Shown: positions 46,724-57,340, counted from the stretch's first letter. The stretch: DNA of 64,000 nucleotides from Desulfovibrio sp. (GCA_030145055.1 JAQYWK010000001.1:434001-498000); one strand, 5' to 3'. A program made the numbers and translations. Notes: a model not told the origin generated them from the letters alone.

Positions 46724-47605
46724 ATGCAGTCTAAAAATATAAAAGCAGATGTGCTGTTGCTTATAACAGCAATGATTTGGGGAGCCGCTTTCGTAGCTCA
46801 AAGAGTAGGTATGGACTATGTCGGTCCATTTACTTTTAACGCTGTTCGTTTTGCTCTAGGCGCGTTTGCACTTTTTCCACTTATCCACAGACTTGATAGT
46901 GAAAAAAAGAAAGATGGTACTTACAAAAAACTTGATATTAATCAGTTTTTTAAAGGTAGCCTTATTGCCGGATTAGCGCTGTTTTTAGGGTCCACATTAC
47001 AACAGTGGGGACTTGTTTACACTACTGCTGGAAATGCTGGATTTATTACAGGTATGTATGTTGTGTTTGTCCCGATTATGGGGCTTTTATTTAAGCAGAA
47101 AACAGGGCTTCCAACATGGGCTGGTGCACTTCTGGCGGTTGTCGGGATGTATCTGCTGAGTGTTAATGAAGGTTTTAATATAGCTTTCGGAGATTTACTC
47201 GTTTTGGCTAGTGCTTTTTTCTGGGCCGGGCATGTGATCGTAATATCTCTTATTTCGTCTAGAATTGATCCAATAAAATTTGCATGCGGACAATTTTTAG
47301 TATGTTCAATATTAAGTTTCATGGGCGCATTTATGGTCGAAGAAGTGACCTTGAGCGGTATATATGCTGGAGCTATTCCGATCCTTTACGGAGGGTTAAT
47401 GTCAGTTGGGGTTGCGTATACCTTGCAAGTTATAGCTCAGCAGGACGCAAAGCCAGCGCATGCCGCAATAATACTAAGCTTAGAGTCAGTATTTGCCGCA
47501 GTAGCAGGCTGGTTCCTGCTCGGGGAAACGCTAACAATCCAAGGTATGTTTGGTTGCGGACTGATGCTTTGTGGGATGTTGATTTCTCAGATTAAGGCTA
47601 AATAG
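46724..47605 (+). CDS. EamA/DMT family transporter
   Basis: A 293-residue membrane protein of the drug/metabolite transporter superfamily, with ten predicted helices in two EamA repeats. LLITAMIWGAAFVAQRVGMD opens the first repeat and LVLASAFFWAGHVIVISLIS the second; ILSLESVFAAVAGWFLLGE is the family's final-helix motif. The substrate is unknown; many relatives export amino acids or metabolites. The RBS is weak. Confidence 0.86.
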   Translation: MQSKNIKADVLLLITAMIWGAAFVAQRVGMDYVGPFTFNAVRFALGAFALFPLIHRLDSEKKKDGTYKKLDINQFFKGSLIAGLALFLGSTLQQWGLVYTTAGNAGFITGMYVVFVPIMGLLFKQKTGLPTWAGALLAVVGMYLLSVNEGFNIAFGDLLVLASAFFWAGHVIVISLISSRIDPIKFACGQFLVCSILSFMGAFMVEEVTLSGIYAGAIPILYGGLMSVGVAYTLQVIAQQDAKPAHAAIILSLESVFAAVAGWFLLGETLTIQGMFGCGLMLCGMLISQIKAK

Positions 47606-47616
47606 ATATGGGCTTT

Positions 47617-48759
47617 TTAATCCCACTTCTTCTTCAATAAAAATTTGTAAGAGCGAATCCCGTGAATCATTTCTGCCAGCATTGCCGGCAGTGATTTAAA
47701 CGCGATTTTGAAAGAAACGTGTTTTAGTAATTTTTGTGAATAGAATAAAGTCCAGCGCAGCCTGTTTGAATAGATAATTTCAGGGAAAATGTATTTTTGT
47801 AACCTTGGGATGTAGAATTGAGCGGGATCTTTGTTTTCTACAATGCCTTTTGCTATTGCTTCCGCAGCGTATCTTCCGGTTTGGAGAGCGTAGAATATTC
47901 CTTCCCCGAAAAGTGGCTCGACAAGTCCAGCGGCGTCACCTGCTAATATGGTTCTGCCGTAGCATGGATCTTTGATGTAGTTTCCGTATGGAAGCGGGAA
48001 TCCTTGTAGTGGAATTGAGTAAGGATCTTCGACGCCCTGACTTTTCAGGAAATCCATGAAGGTCGCTTTGAAATTTGTAGTACAGCGATTGAGACTGCCT
48101 ATGCCTACCACAACCTTGTCTTTTGCTGGGAACACCCAGATATAGCCTGCTTTGAGGCAACCTATGTATAGTTCTGGCCATTTGACTTCGCGCGGATAAT
48201 CCTTGGCATCGAAAGTAATTTCGATGGTGGATGCCATGTTCTCTTTCCATTCTTTTTTATTGTAGGGAACGAATTGGCGAACGGTAGAATTAACTCCGTC
48301 TGTGCCGAGGAGATATTTCCCTTTGAAAATTTTATTACTTTTAGTTTTTATTTCAGCGTCTTTGTAATTGCAGTGCACTATTTCTTCTGAGGTAAAAATA
48401 TCAGCCCCGGCATTTGCAGCTTTTTTAAGAAGAAAGTAGTCAAAGGTTTCTCTGTTCACGAAACGGAAAGGGACTGGTGATGCGCCGTCCTGAATTTTTT
48501 TGTCGCGGTAATAGACTGAATAGTCGGCGGATTCGTATTCGATAAGTCCTGCGTCAATTATGCATTGTTCATCGCATTCATATATTTTTTCTAGAGTTTT
48601 CATGGTCTTGTGGGTAATTAATCCGCCACAGAGCTTTTTTCTAGGGAATTCAGCTTTGTCGATAATAGCTACTTTAAAGCCTTTCTTAGCGAGGATATAT
48701 GCAGCGGAAGATCCAGCCGGACCTCCTCCTGCGATAATTACATCATATTTACCTGACAC
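47617..48759 (-). CDS. Geranylgeranyl reductase-like FAD oxidoreductase
   Basis: A 380-residue flavoprotein of the geranylgeranyl reductase family. The FAD fold opens YDVIIAGGGPAGSSAAYILA; the PRKKLCGGLIT motif follows near residues 40-50, and ILAGDAAGLVEPLFGEGI is the second FAD motif near 275-292. These enzymes saturate isoprenoid chains, for example of menaquinone or lipids. A GTG start at 48759, five bases after AGGAG, is preferred over an ATG seven codons upstream that has no RBS. It converges with the EamA gene. Confidence 0.87.
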   Translation of the reverse strand: MSGKYDVIIAGGGPAGSSAAYILAKKGFKVAIIDKAEFPRKKLCGGLITHKTMKTLEKIYECDEQCIIDAGLIEYESADYSVYYRDKKIQDGASPVPFRFVNRETFDYFLLKKAANAGADIFTSEEIVHCNYKDAEIKTKSNKIFKGKYLLGTDGVNSTVRQFVPYNKKEWKENMASTIEITFDAKDYPREVKWPELYIGCLKAGYIWVFPAKDKVVVGIGSLNRCTTNFKATFMDFLKSQGVEDPYSIPLQGFPLPYGNYIKDPCYGRTILAGDAAGLVEPLFGEGIFYALQTGRYAAEAIAKGIVENKDPAQFYIPRLQKYIFPEIIYSNRLRWTLFYSQKLLKHVSFKIAFKSLPAMLAEMIHGIRSYKFLLKKKWD

Positions 48760-48879
48760 TATAACTCCTGACAAAAACATATATTAAGAAGAAATTTGTT
48801 CAAACATGCTTAGCTTTCATAACCCTGAGAAAGACCCTTTCGCAAGCAACACTGTAAAGATAATTAAAAATAGAAAACT

Positions 48880-49548
48880 ATGAATAAGATTGAAGGAATT
48901 ATTTTTGACTTCGATGGCACTTTAGCTGAGCTGACTATTGATTTTGATGAGATGAAAAAACGGCTTAATGCTCTAGGCAGAGCTTTCATAGATCCTTTGC
49001 CAGAAACAGATAATCTTCCTGCTCTGGAATGGGTGGATTATATAGCAAGTTGCCTTTCTATTGATGATGTTGATCTGGGAAAAGAGTTTCATACAAGGTG
49101 CAGATTTTTAATTATTTCAATGGAACTTGAAGCGGCCAGACATGGCAAGCTATTTCCGTTCAGCCATCCCTTGTTGGTTGAATTGCAAGAGTCTGGGATA
49201 AAGACAGGAATAATAACGCGCAATACTTCATCAGCTGTGAAAACAATGTTACCAGATATAGAAAATATCTGCGGTTGTTTTCTGTCACGCGAAGATGTCG
49301 AAAACGTTAAGCCACATCCAGATCATATCCAAAAAGCACTGGGGATCATAAATTTAGCTCCCGAGAATGCGTTGATGGTGGGCGACCACCCAATTGATAT
49401 TGAAACAGGTGAAAGGGTAGGTACGCTAACAGCGGCAGTAGCTACTGGCAGAATATCGTTAGAGGATCTAAAAAAGTTTAATCCAGATTTTATAGCAAAT
49501 GATTGTGCTGAGTTAATGATTATTCTGCGGGAAGCGGAATTATTTTAG
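48880..49548 (+). CDS. HAD family hydrolase
   Basis: A 222-residue phosphatase-type HAD protein. Motif I is IIFDFDGTLAEL, motif II ITRNTSS, motif III lysine KPHP, and motif IV MVGDHPIDIETGE. An alpha-helical cap lies near 20-90. It resembles phosphoglycolate phosphatases and beta-phosphoglucomutases; the substrate is not clear. The RBS is weak. The end overlaps the DUF362 gene by four bases on the opposite strand. Confidence 0.85.
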   Translation: MNKIEGIIFDFDGTLAELTIDFDEMKKRLNALGRAFIDPLPETDNLPALEWVDYIASCLSIDDVDLGKEFHTRCRFLIISMELEAARHGKLFPFSHPLLVELQESGIKTGIITRNTSSAVKTMLPDIENICGCFLSREDVENVKPHPDHIQKALGIINLAPENALMVGDHPIDIETGERVGTLTAAVATGRISLEDLKKFNPDFIANDCAELMIILREAELF

Positions 49549-50648
49549 ATATTAATAAGCGTATATTCACGTGAACCAAGCCCAATTTCTTCTGCGTAAT
49601 CCAGTCCGTAATATTTAGGTGTATTGGGAGTAAGTGCTCTGAATTTTTCATCACCTGAATTCAAGCCGCTTGGTAATTTGCTTGGGTAAATGGGCGGAGC
49701 GTCATTGATCATATCAAGTGAAGCCTGGTCAATGGCAACAGGATCTGATGAAATCATGATGCCAAGATCAGGACAGATTGGCGTATCTGTGTATCCGTGG
49801 CAATCACACTCTGGCGAAATATTTGTAAGAAAATTAATGTGAATAGCAGGTTTTTTAAAGTTATCTAAAATAGCTTTGTTATATTCAATCAGGCGGTTGG
49901 TGAACTCAACCACATCAGTCTTCCAATCAATAACGATAGCGTCATGTTTGCAGGAAAGGAAACATCGTCCGCAGCCAGTGCAGTTTCCAATCATTGTAAT
50001 GCGGTTATTGATATCAAGTTTAAGGGCATTAGCAGCGCATTCTGAAATGCAAACCTTACATCCCGTACATTTTTCCGCGACAAGCTTTGGCCCAGTGGTG
50101 ATGTGAATGTGCATTTTACCACGCTTGGAAGCACACCCCATACCAATATTTTTAATAGCCGCACCATATCCGGCAAGGCCATGCCCTTTTACGTGATTTA
50201 AGGTAACGAGCATGTCTGATTCCATTATTGAGCCGCCAACATAAGCTTCCGAAATATATTTACCTTCATAAGGAAGCGTAACTTCGTGCTCGCCTTTTAA
50301 TCCGTCTGCGATGATGACTGGCGCACCTATATTGTTCGGGTCGTATCCGTGCCGAGCGGCAACGAGAGCGTGAGAAACAGTTTCTCCTCTGTCGCCGACG
50401 TATAAAGTATTGGTGTCTGTGAAAAAAGGTTTAGTCCCAGCTTTCAGAAGAAAATCTACAAGTGGGCGCAGATTAACAGGGTTTAAATATCCAGTATTTC
50501 CGCTTTCCCCAAAGTGAACTTTAAGTGCAACAAGATCGCCTTCGTCAACAATAGAATCCAGACCAGATTTACTCAACAGACGTTCAATTTTCTTACTATA
50601 AGGAGCATTAGGGGTAGTTCTTAGATTCCAGAAAAATACGTCTGACAT
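49545..50648 (-). CDS. DUF362 domain protein with two ferredoxin clusters
   Basis: A 367-residue cytoplasmic iron-sulfur protein. DUF362 (about 1-180, 250-367) has NVKGHGLAGYGAAIKNIGMG type motifs: VTLNHVKGHGLAGYG and AIKNIGMGCAS. Two [4Fe-4S] motifs lie near 190-240: CTGCKVCISEC and CTGCGRCFLSC. The role is unknown; such proteins are common in anaerobes. The ATG at 50648 with AAGGTGAG upstream is preferred; a longer in-frame start adds 21 non-conserved residues. Confidence 0.87.
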   Translation of the reverse strand: MSDVFFWNLRTTPNAPYSKKIERLLSKSGLDSIVDEGDLVALKVHFGESGNTGYLNPVNLRPLVDFLLKAGTKPFFTDTNTLYVGDRGETVSHALVAARHGYDPNNIGAPVIIADGLKGEHEVTLPYEGKYISEAYVGGSIMESDMLVTLNHVKGHGLAGYGAAIKNIGMGCASKRGKMHIHITTGPKLVAEKCTGCKVCISECAANALKLDINNRITMIGNCTGCGRCFLSCKHDAIVIDWKTDVVEFTNRLIEYNKAILDNFKKPAIHINFLTNISPECDCHGYTDTPICPDLGIMISSDPVAIDQASLDMINDAPPIYPSKLPSGLNSGDEKFRALTPNTPKYYGLDYAEEIGLGSREYTLINI

Positions 50649-50691
50649 GATCTCACCTTGTTGACTTCTTGAAAGTTTTGGCGGGGAGTTC

Positions 50692-50726
50692 AGAGGGGAA
50701 TCATTTGTCAAAAAAGATTCCCCTCT
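50692..50726. terminator. Inverted repeat between DUF362 and ilvD genes
   Basis: AGAGGGGAATC...GATTCCCCTCT with a 13-base loop that contains an A6/T6 run. No T tail follows the stem on the minus strand. It probably marks the ilvD 3' end but is not a classical terminator. Confidence 0.5.
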
Positions 50727-50750
50727 GGTCCAGCTAAAAGCTAATAAAAC

Positions 50751-52418
50751 TTATTTTTTATAAATAGCACCAGTAGAAGCTGATGTTACGTTCTGGCTGT
50801 ATCTTTTCAGGAATGCGGATGGCATTTCTTTTTCGATAGGGGTGAATGTTTTCATTCTTTCGGCAATTTCATCATCTGTAAGAACTACGTTTATTGTACG
50901 AGCCGGGATATCAACTACGATTACGTCTCCGGTCTGAACTATTCCGATGGTTCCGCCTGATGCGGCTTCAGGTGATATGTGGCCGATTGCTGCGCCACGT
51001 GTTCCGCCGCTGAAACGACCATCTGTGATGAGGGCAACGTCTGCGCCAAGTCCCATTCCAGCTATTGCGGAAGTTGGGGTTAGCATTTCGCGCATACCCG
51101 GTCCGCCCTTTGGTCCTTCATAAAGAATAACGATTGCATCGCCTTTGACTATTTTTCCGCCGAGGATTGCTTCAACAGCTTCTTCTTCGGAGTTGTAGAC
51201 CTTTGCGTTGCTGGTGGTTTTCATCATTTCAGGAGCAACTGCAGACTGTTTAACAACACAACCTTCTGTAGCTATATTACCGAAAAGAATCGCGATTCCA
51301 CCTTCATTACTGTAAGGTTTGTCGATTGGGCGAATTACTTCGTAGTCTTTTACGGATGCATTCAATTCTTTGAGGTTTTCACCGATAGTTTTACCTGTGA
51401 CGGTCATGGCATCAAGTTCAATGCGGCCAGATTTTGCAAGTTCAGCAAGCGCTGCCTGAATTCCTCCAGCGTCATGTAAATCCTGAATATGGTGAGGACC
51501 AGCTGGTGAAAGTTTACACAGATTTGGTGTGTTGCGGCTGATTTTATCAAATATGGTAAGATCAAGATTTAGGCCCGCTTCGTCAAAAATAGCAGGAAGG
51601 TGAAGCACGGTGTTTGTTGAACAACCAAGCGCCATATCCATTGTGACTGCGTTTGTAAGGGATTTTTCAGTTACAATATCGCGTGGTTTGATATCTTTTG
51701 CGAGCAGATCCATTACGCGTGTACCTGCTCTTTTTGCGAGGCGGATACGGTCAGCCATTACAGCCGGAATTGTTCCGTTACCAGGAAGTGCAAGTCCGAT
51801 TGTTTCAGATAGGCAGTTCATGGAGTTGGCTGTGAACATACCTGAACATGATCCGCAAGTAGGACATGCGCTCTGTTCTAAAGATGTAAGTTCTTCTTCG
51901 CTCATTGTGCCGGACTTAACCTGTCCCACGCCTTCGAATACAGTGATGAGGTCAACTTTTTTGCCGTCTTTTTTACCGGCAAGCATTGCTCCGCCACTAA
52001 CAATGACGGTCGGAATATTCAGTCTAAGAGCCGCCATGAGCATTCCCGGGACGACTTTGTCGCAGTTAGGGACGAGTACCAATGCATCAAAAGGATGAGC
52101 TGTAGCCATGATCTCGATGGAGTCAGCAATAATTTCTCTACTAGGCAGAGAGTAGCGCATTCCGGCATGGTTCATTGCCAGTCCATCACATACGCCGATT
52201 GCGGGGAATTCCATTGGAACACCACCAGCTAAACGAATGCCGTCTTTAACGCCCTTAACTATAGTATGTAGATGAACGTGGCCCGGAATAATTTCATTCG
52301 CAGAGTTACATACACCGATAAGCGGCCTGTGCATTTCGTCTTCTGAAAGACCTAATGCATATAATAATGAACGATGAGGAGCTTTTTCAAGCCCGCCTGT
52401 CATTTTTTTACTTCTCAT
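50751..52418 (-). CDS. ilvD: Dihydroxy-acid dehydratase
   Basis: A 555-residue Fe-S enzyme of branched-chain amino acid synthesis, which dehydrates 2,3-dihydroxy-3-methyl acids to 2-oxo acids. Cluster/metal motifs: GVCNSANE (C37), [10 protein letters not shown] and [39 protein letters not shown] near the C-terminus matches the family's active-site signature. The length is typical (about 550-560). RBS AAGGA. It stands alone from other ilv genes here. Confidence 0.96.
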   Translation of the reverse strand: MRSKKMTGGLEKAPHRSLLYALGLSEDEMHRPLIGVCNSANEIIPGHVHLHTIVKGVKDGIRLAGGVPMEFPAIGVCDGLAMNHAGMRYSLPSREIIADSIEIMATAHPFDALVLVPNCDKVVPGMLMAALRLNIPTVIVSGGAMLAGKKDGKKVDLITVFEGVGQVKSGTMSEEELTSLEQSACPTCGSCSGMFTANSMNCLSETIGLALPGNGTIPAVMADRIRLAKRAGTRVMDLLAKDIKPRDIVTEKSLTNAVTMDMALGCSTNTVLHLPAIFDEAGLNLDLTIFDKISRNTPNLCKLSPAGPHHIQDLHDAGGIQAALAELAKSGRIELDAMTVTGKTIGENLKELNASVKDYEVIRPIDKPYSNEGGIAILFGNIATEGCVVKQSAVAPEMMKTTSNAKVYNSEEEAVEAILGGKIVKGDAIVILYEGPKGGPGMREMLTPTSAIAGMGLGADVALITDGRFSGGTRGAAIGHISPEAASGGTIGIVQTGDVIVVDIPARTINVVLTDDEIAERMKTFTPIEKEMPSAFLKRYSQNVTSASTGAIYKK

Positions 52419-52443
52419 TTTTATTTCCTTTTTTAATATTTTT

Positions 52444-53325
52444 TTATCCGCGAACAGCGACGAAACTACTGAACATTCCTATTAAGGTTACTGCTCCGAG
52501 TAATGCGATGCATTGGTCGGGCGGTAGAAATGTTAGTTTTATGAATAGCGGCGGAAAATTTAATACATCTTCGAAAAATATTTGCGCTCCGTAGAGTGTT
52601 CCTAGAGCTATTGAACTACCTGTTAAACCTAGAAGTGCTCCTCCTGTCAGGAGTGGTAGACGGATAAACCATTGCTTCGCTCCGACGAGGTAAAGAATCT
52701 CTATTTCGTCTTTGCGGGTCATTAAGGAAAGACGAATGGTATTACCAACTACAAGTGCAACAACTAAGCCTAGAAATCCTATTATAGGCCATATTACGGA
52801 GCGTGTTAGTCCTATCCACCCTTTGGCTAAGTCTATTTGCAGAGGGTTGTAGTGAACTTTATCTACGTAAGGAAGTTCTTTAAGTCTGCTTAGTAGATCC
52901 GTGGCCCACCTGTCGTTTTCTACTCCAGCCTTAACTGAAAAGGCAAGTAGCGCTGTAGGCTGAAGTGGATTGTTTTGTTCTTTCATCCATGCAAAATCGT
53001 CTTCACCGTTTAATGCTTCAGATAGATGTTTAAGAGCATCATCTGGAGTGAAGGTGCGGATTTCTTTTAACCCATCCAGCTTTGATAGCTTGTCCCATTG
53101 TCTGTTGTAGGCTTCTGCGGCTGTTCCGGACTGCCAGAAAATCTGCATTTGAACTTGCCCTCTTGTTTTGAGCAATTCCTGATTAACATTATGCAATGTA
53201 AACATGAAAAGTGCGGCAAGTAGCGAAACCATAGTGACTGCAACGAGCGTGAAAATATTTGCCCAGGGATGTAGTCCGAGATCGCGTATTCCTCTGCCTA
53301 TCAGTCTAAAAATAAGAGAAATCAT
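52444..53325 (-). CDS. ftsX: Cell division ABC permease FtsX
   Basis: A 293-residue inner-membrane protein with four helices: an N-terminal one (about 22-45), then a large periplasmic loop, and three at the end (about 165-290). With FtsE it controls peptidoglycan hydrolases at the septum. The ATG at 53325 overlaps the ftsE stop (ATGA), so it is translationally coupled, with GGAG inside ftsE as [23 protein letters not shown] is the family's conserved loop. Confidence 0.9.
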   Translation of the reverse strand: MISLIFRLIGRGIRDLGLHPWANIFTLVAVTMVSLLAALFMFTLHNVNQELLKTRGQVQMQIFWQSGTAAEAYNRQWDKLSKLDGLKEIRTFTPDDALKHLSEALNGEDDFAWMKEQNNPLQPTALLAFSVKAGVENDRWATDLLSRLKELPYVDKVHYNPLQIDLAKGWIGLTRSVIWPIIGFLGLVVALVVGNTIRLSLMTRKDEIEILYLVGAKQWFIRLPLLTGGALLGLTGSSIALGTLYGAQIFFEDVLNFPPLFIKLTFLPPDQCIALLGAVTLIGMFSSFVAVRG

Positions 53326-54008
53326 GAAGCCATCTCCGAAAGTATATGTTCCGGTGGTTCGCAAATTTTTCCGCCATCAAGGTGGATAACTTTAGCGTCT
53401 GGTACGGTGCGGAGTATTTCACGGCTGTGAGTAGCCATTATGATGGTGGTTCCGTGAGTGTGAAATTGTTTAAAAACATCCATCAGGTGCATAGAGAGCT
53501 CAAAATCAAGATTACCTGTAGGTTCATCTGCAAGGATTAGTTTTGGGTTAACAACCATTGATCTGGCAATGGCGACCCGTTGCTGTTCACCGCCCGATAG
53601 CTTGTGACATTTTATGTAAGTCTTATTTTCGAGACCAAGAGCACGTATGATAGCACGGACTCTTTTATCGATTGTGGATTTTGCCATGCTTCTTACGGTT
53701 AAAGCTAAAGCTACGTTTTCATATACTGAACGGTTGGGTAAAATTTTGAAATCCTGAAAAACAACCCCTAATTCGCGTCGTAAATCAGGGATTTGTTTGC
53801 GCTTTAATTTATGTAATTCATATCCGGCGACAGTTGCCTGCCCTCTTTTTACGGGAAGCGCGCCATATAATAAGCGCATAAGTGTAGTTTTACCTGCACC
53901 GGAATGTCCGGTCAGGAATATGAATTCCCCTTTTTCAACATGTAGGGAAATATCTTTCAGTGCCCAGTTAGAACCGAAGCTGTATGATAAGCGATTAAGA
54001 TGAATCAT
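53322..54008 (-). CDS. ftsE: Cell division ABC ATPase FtsE
   Basis: A 228-residue ATPase of the FtsEX complex. Walker [10 protein letters not shown] (about 34-42), Q-loop VFQDFK, signature [14 protein letters not shown], Walker [13 protein letters not shown] and switch TATH-type MATHS. The length is typical (about 220-230). It overlaps ftsX by four bases. It begins 29 bases after the upstream lipoprotein gene. Confidence 0.94.
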   Translation of the reverse strand: MIHLNRLSYSFGSNWALKDISLHVEKGEFIFLTGHSGAGKTTLMRLLYGALPVKRGQATVAGYELHKLKRKQIPDLRRELGVVFQDFKILPNRSVYENVALALTVRSMAKSTIDKRVRAIIRALGLENKTYIKCHKLSGGEQQRVAIARSMVVNPKLILADEPTGNLDFELSMHLMDVFKQFHTHGTTIIMATHSREILRTVPDAKVIHLDGGKICEPPEHILSEMAS

Positions 54009-54037
54009 ATTAATTATATGTCTTATTATTTAGAAGG

Positions 54038-54388
54038 CTAGAATTTTACGTCCAATTTTTGCCCTTCAGAGGTAGTGCAAGATCCTGTTCCGCCGGATTC
54101 GAATCCCTTGGATAGGTTGTTAATTTTGAAGACGCATTTCATGCTTTCTCCATTATTGCTGAACAAAGTAGCGGACTCGTCTGAGCTTTTAGTCGCTCCG
54201 CGGTAAATGGTTCCGTCTGGAAGTTCAGATACTATATTATATGATTTCAGGCCGGGATCTCTTGTGGCGGACATTTCCGCAGATCCTAGGATTTCTCCGC
54301 TGGATGTGACATTGCCGTTCATTGGAACAGCTGCGCATGCGGCGATGGACATTAGCAAAGCCATTAAAATAAATATTCTACAGGTCAT
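54038..54388 (-). CDS. Small lipoprotein of unknown function
   Basis: A 116-residue secreted protein with lipobox MSIAAC (cysteine near residue 18). The mature part is beta-rich and Ser/Gly-rich, including two cysteines (MKCVFKI, GSCTTSE) that may form a disulfide. RBS AAGGAG. It lies before ftsE on the same strand and may be in that transcript, but no function is recognised. Confidence 0.7.
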   Translation of the reverse strand: MTCRIFILMALLMSIAACAAVPMNGNVTSSGEILGSAEMSATRDPGLKSYNIVSELPDGTIYRGATKSSDESATLFSNNGESMKCVFKINNLSKGFESGGTGSCTTSEGQKLDVKF

Positions 54389-54699
54389 TTTGATCTCCTT
54401 ATTAATAGATAGTAGCAGGGGTGAAGATGATTTGCAAAAACCATTATTCCGGTAAACGGATGTAAAATAGCGGTGGAAAGCAATAAATTTTCCATAGAGA
54501 GATTTACGTTCGAACGCTTTTACATTAGAATCCTAGTGCGATATACGTATAGTCTGTCTCAAATTTGTAATACATTGTTTACAAGTTTAAAAAGGCAATC
54601 GGTATTCGGTTACAGATATGATAAGTATTCCCATAACAGGGGGGAAAAGCACGTCTTTGATCGGGGAATAACATATAACTGAAGCAGCAGGAAAGAGAT
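54389..54699. other. Intergenic region upstream of the aspartate aminotransferase gene
   Basis: 311 bases without a convincing gene. TATGAT at 54617-54622 is a -10 candidate for the plus-strand gene without a good -35. A 69-codon frame at 54473-54682 begins with GTG, has no RBS and looks random. Confidence 0.45.
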
Positions 54700-55875
54700 A
54701 TGAAAATTTCTGAAAGACTCATGAGAGCAAAGCCGTCAGCAACTTTGGCGGTAAATGCAAAAGCACAGGAACTTCGCGCACAGGGTAAAGAAATTGTAAG
54801 CCTTGCAGTTGGTGAACCTGATTTTCAAACACCACAGCACGTATGTGATGCCATGAAAAAAGCTGTTGATGATGGCTTCACTCGTTATACTCCGGTTCCG
54901 GGTATCCCTGAATTGCGTAAAGCAGTTGCAGGTTATTACGACAGATTTTACGGCGTTAAAGCTACACAAGATAACGTGATTGTTAGTAATGGCGGAAAGC
55001 ATTCATTATATAATCTTTTCATGGCGCTTATTGATCCAGGCGATGAAGTTCTAGTCCCTGCACCTTACTGGGTTAGTTATCCTGCTATGGTTGAACTTGC
55101 AGAAGGAAAACCTGTAATCGTTCCCACAGCGCCAGAGAATGATTTTCTTGCTCAAGTTAAAGATCTTGAAGCATTCACCACTCCTAAAACAAAAGTTCTC
55201 ATTTTAAATACTCCTTCGAACCCGACTGGTTGTCATTATCCTCAGGCTCAGCTTGAAGAAATTGCTAACTGGGCTAGAAGCAAAGGCATTTTCATCATTT
55301 CTGATGAAGTCTACGATAGACTTGTTTATGCTCCTGCAAGTTATTCAACTCTTTCTACTTTCTGGGAAAAATACCCTGAAGATGTAGCAATCGTTGGCGC
55401 ACTTTCAAAAAGTTTTTGTATGACTGGTTGGCGCGTAGGTACAACTCTTGCCCACCCTGACCTTATCAAGGCGATGATTAAAATTCAGGGTCAGTCGACT
55501 TCTAACGTTAACTCAATGGCTCAGAAAGCAGCACTTGCAGCATTCGAAGGGCCTTGGGATCTCGTAGATGAAATGAAAGTTGCATTCAAGAGACGCAGAG
55601 ATATTGCGTACGATATAATTACTTCATGGCCGGGCGTAATTTGTCCTAAGCCTGACGGAGCGTTCTACCTGTTCCCAGTTCTGAATATGTTCTTCGATGA
55701 AGAAACACCTGATTCTGCTTCTATGTGTACTAAAATATTGGAAGAAGCGGGCGTAGCACTTGTGCCTGGCTCTGCTTTCGGAGATGATCGCTGTATCCGC
55801 TTTTCCTACGCTCTTGATGATGAAGTTCTTAAAACTTCACTAGAAAAGATCGGTAAAGTGTTGATGAAAAAATAA
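54700..55875 (+). CDS. Aspartate aminotransferase (class I, subgroup Ib)
   Basis: A 391-residue PLP enzyme that interconverts aspartate and oxaloacetate with 2-oxoglutarate/glutamate. VGEPDFQTP near 37-45, NTPSNPTG near 169-176, ISDEVYDRL near 200-208, the PLP lysine in SKSFCMTGWRVG (about 237), and RFSYAL near the C-terminus match the thermophile/Bacillus-type enzyme (aspB/aspC). RBS AGGAAAGAG. The product aspartate feeds aspartate semialdehyde, which the DUF39 protein's pathway uses. A hairpin and pgi follow. Confidence 0.92.
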   Translation: MKISERLMRAKPSATLAVNAKAQELRAQGKEIVSLAVGEPDFQTPQHVCDAMKKAVDDGFTRYTPVPGIPELRKAVAGYYDRFYGVKATQDNVIVSNGGKHSLYNLFMALIDPGDEVLVPAPYWVSYPAMVELAEGKPVIVPTAPENDFLAQVKDLEAFTTPKTKVLILNTPSNPTGCHYPQAQLEEIANWARSKGIFIISDEVYDRLVYAPASYSTLSTFWEKYPEDVAIVGALSKSFCMTGWRVGTTLAHPDLIKAMIKIQGQSTSNVNSMAQKAALAAFEGPWDLVDEMKVAFKRRRDIAYDIITSWPGVICPKPDGAFYLFPVLNMFFDEETPDSASMCTKILEEAGVALVPGSAFGDDRCIRFSYALDDEVLKTSLEKIGKVLMKK

Positions 55876-55919
55876 AATGTTCGTAAAGATAGTCATATTT
55901 GATTAGTAATAGGATCTTA

Positions 55920-55955
55920 CCTCTCCCGGAAATTAGTTTTTATTTCCGGGAGAGG
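55920..55955. repeat. Strong hairpin between aminotransferase gene and pgi
   Basis: A perfect 14-bp stem CCTCTCCCGGAAAT...ATTTCCGGGAGAGG with an eight-base T-rich loop, not followed by a T run. It may terminate or stabilise the upstream mRNA. Confidence 0.6.
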
Positions 55956-55986
55956 ATTACGAACCCCTTAATTTTGGAGATCGAGT

Positions 55987-57330
55987 ATGGCAACGAACAT
56001 CATAGATTGGACAGACAGTTGGCAGGACAAGCTTGATATAAAAGCGCAGACCGATTCAGCAGATGTAATATCCGCTAGATTCAGTAAAGAAGTTGCCGAA
56101 GGTAAATTACCATTTTGCTCTATGCCCTACATGGCGGAACTTCTGCACGATCTTGATGGTCTCGAAAATTATGTTCAAGGGTTCGACCATATGCTCCTAC
56201 TCGGAATCGGGGGATCAGCCCTTGGTGCCAGAGCATTACAAAAAGCATTTTTCCCCGCACAGGATCAGCCTTGCCATAAAGGCCCTTGGCTCTGGATAGG
56301 CGATAATGTCTGCGCCAAGACACTCGATTCATATCTCGAAAAACTTCCACTTGAAAAAACGCTCGTTGCAGTTGTATCCAAATCCGGCGGAACAATTGAA
56401 ACTATCAGTCAATATTTTTTGATTCGTAAACGCATGCAGGAAATGCTCGGTGAAAAGTGGAACAACAATTTCCTTTTCGTAACCGACAAAGAGAACGGAT
56501 TTTTGCGCGAGCAAGCAGATGAGCTCGCCATTCGCACTCTAGAAGTTCCCGATAACCTAGGCGGAAGATACTCCATACTATCCGCTGTAGGGTTACTCCC
56601 CGCCATGTTTATGAAGATGGATTACCGCTCGTTAGTAGAAGGTGCCGCAGAAATCCTAGCGCCCCTAGCTTCACCCAACCTAACCACCGAAGCTCTTTTA
56701 GAACATCCTGCATACAAATTAGCCTGCTGGAATGCAGCTCTAATGGAAAAAGGGTACAATGAGCTAATTTTCTTCTCATATATTCCGCAATGGGCCTGTT
56801 TCGGGCAATGGTTCGCGCAGCTCTGGGCTGAAAGTCTAGGGAAAGAAGGTAAAGGCAGTCAGCCCATCCCCGCAGTAGGCGCAACCGACCAGCATTCAGT
56901 TAACCAAATGTTCCTAGATGGGCCACGCAACAAAGCCTGTCTGTTCCTAACTTGTGACTCCTTACCAGACGGCGAAGAAATACCTCAAAATATTCCTGAT
57001 AATTTTGGATATATCAAAGGTAAAAAATTCGGCGAACTAATTCACGCAGAAGGATTAGGAACAAAAATGGCCCTATCCGCCAACGGAGTGCCATTAATAG
57101 AATTAAAAATGGGTACAGATTCAGAAGAATCCGCTGGACGGTTAATGGGTTTACTAATGGCCACAACTATATTCACAGGGTGGCTACTCGGAATTAATCC
57201 AATAGATCAACCAGCAGTAGAACTAGGCAAACGACTCGCCAAAGCCCGCCTCGGAGCAGACGGCCTAAAAGAAGAAAAAGCTGATCTAGACGCTTTTTTA
57301 AGCAACACCCGAGTCGAGCAGAAATTTTAG
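55987..57330 (+). CDS. pgi: Glucose-6-phosphate isomerase
   Basis: A 447-residue cytoplasmic enzyme interconverting glucose-6-phosphate and fructose-6-phosphate. It is the short bacterial form (Bacillus-like, about 450 residues) rather than the 550-residue E. coli form. LLGIGGSALGARAL near 70-85, SKSGGTIETISQ near 130-141, and LWAESLGKEGKGSQPIPAVG near 280-299 with GATDQHSVNQMF are the phosphate-binding and active-site segments. RBS TTGGAG. Confidence 0.95.
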   Translation: MATNIIDWTDSWQDKLDIKAQTDSADVISARFSKEVAEGKLPFCSMPYMAELLHDLDGLENYVQGFDHMLLLGIGGSALGARALQKAFFPAQDQPCHKGPWLWIGDNVCAKTLDSYLEKLPLEKTLVAVVSKSGGTIETISQYFLIRKRMQEMLGEKWNNNFLFVTDKENGFLREQADELAIRTLEVPDNLGGRYSILSAVGLLPAMFMKMDYRSLVEGAAEILAPLASPNLTTEALLEHPAYKLACWNAALMEKGYNELIFFSYIPQWACFGQWFAQLWAESLGKEGKGSQPIPAVGATDQHSVNQMFLDGPRNKACLFLTCDSLPDGEEIPQNIPDNFGYIKGKKFGELIHAEGLGTKMALSANGVPLIELKMGTDSEESAGRLMGLLMATTIFTGWLLGINPIDQPAVELGKRLAKARLGADGLKEEKADLDAFLSNTRVEQKF

Positions 57331-57340
57331 TTAGGTTTAT

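Noticed and set aside
54473-54682. A 69-codon plus-strand frame
   Set aside because: GTG start without an RBS, random-looking composition, and no recognisable domain.
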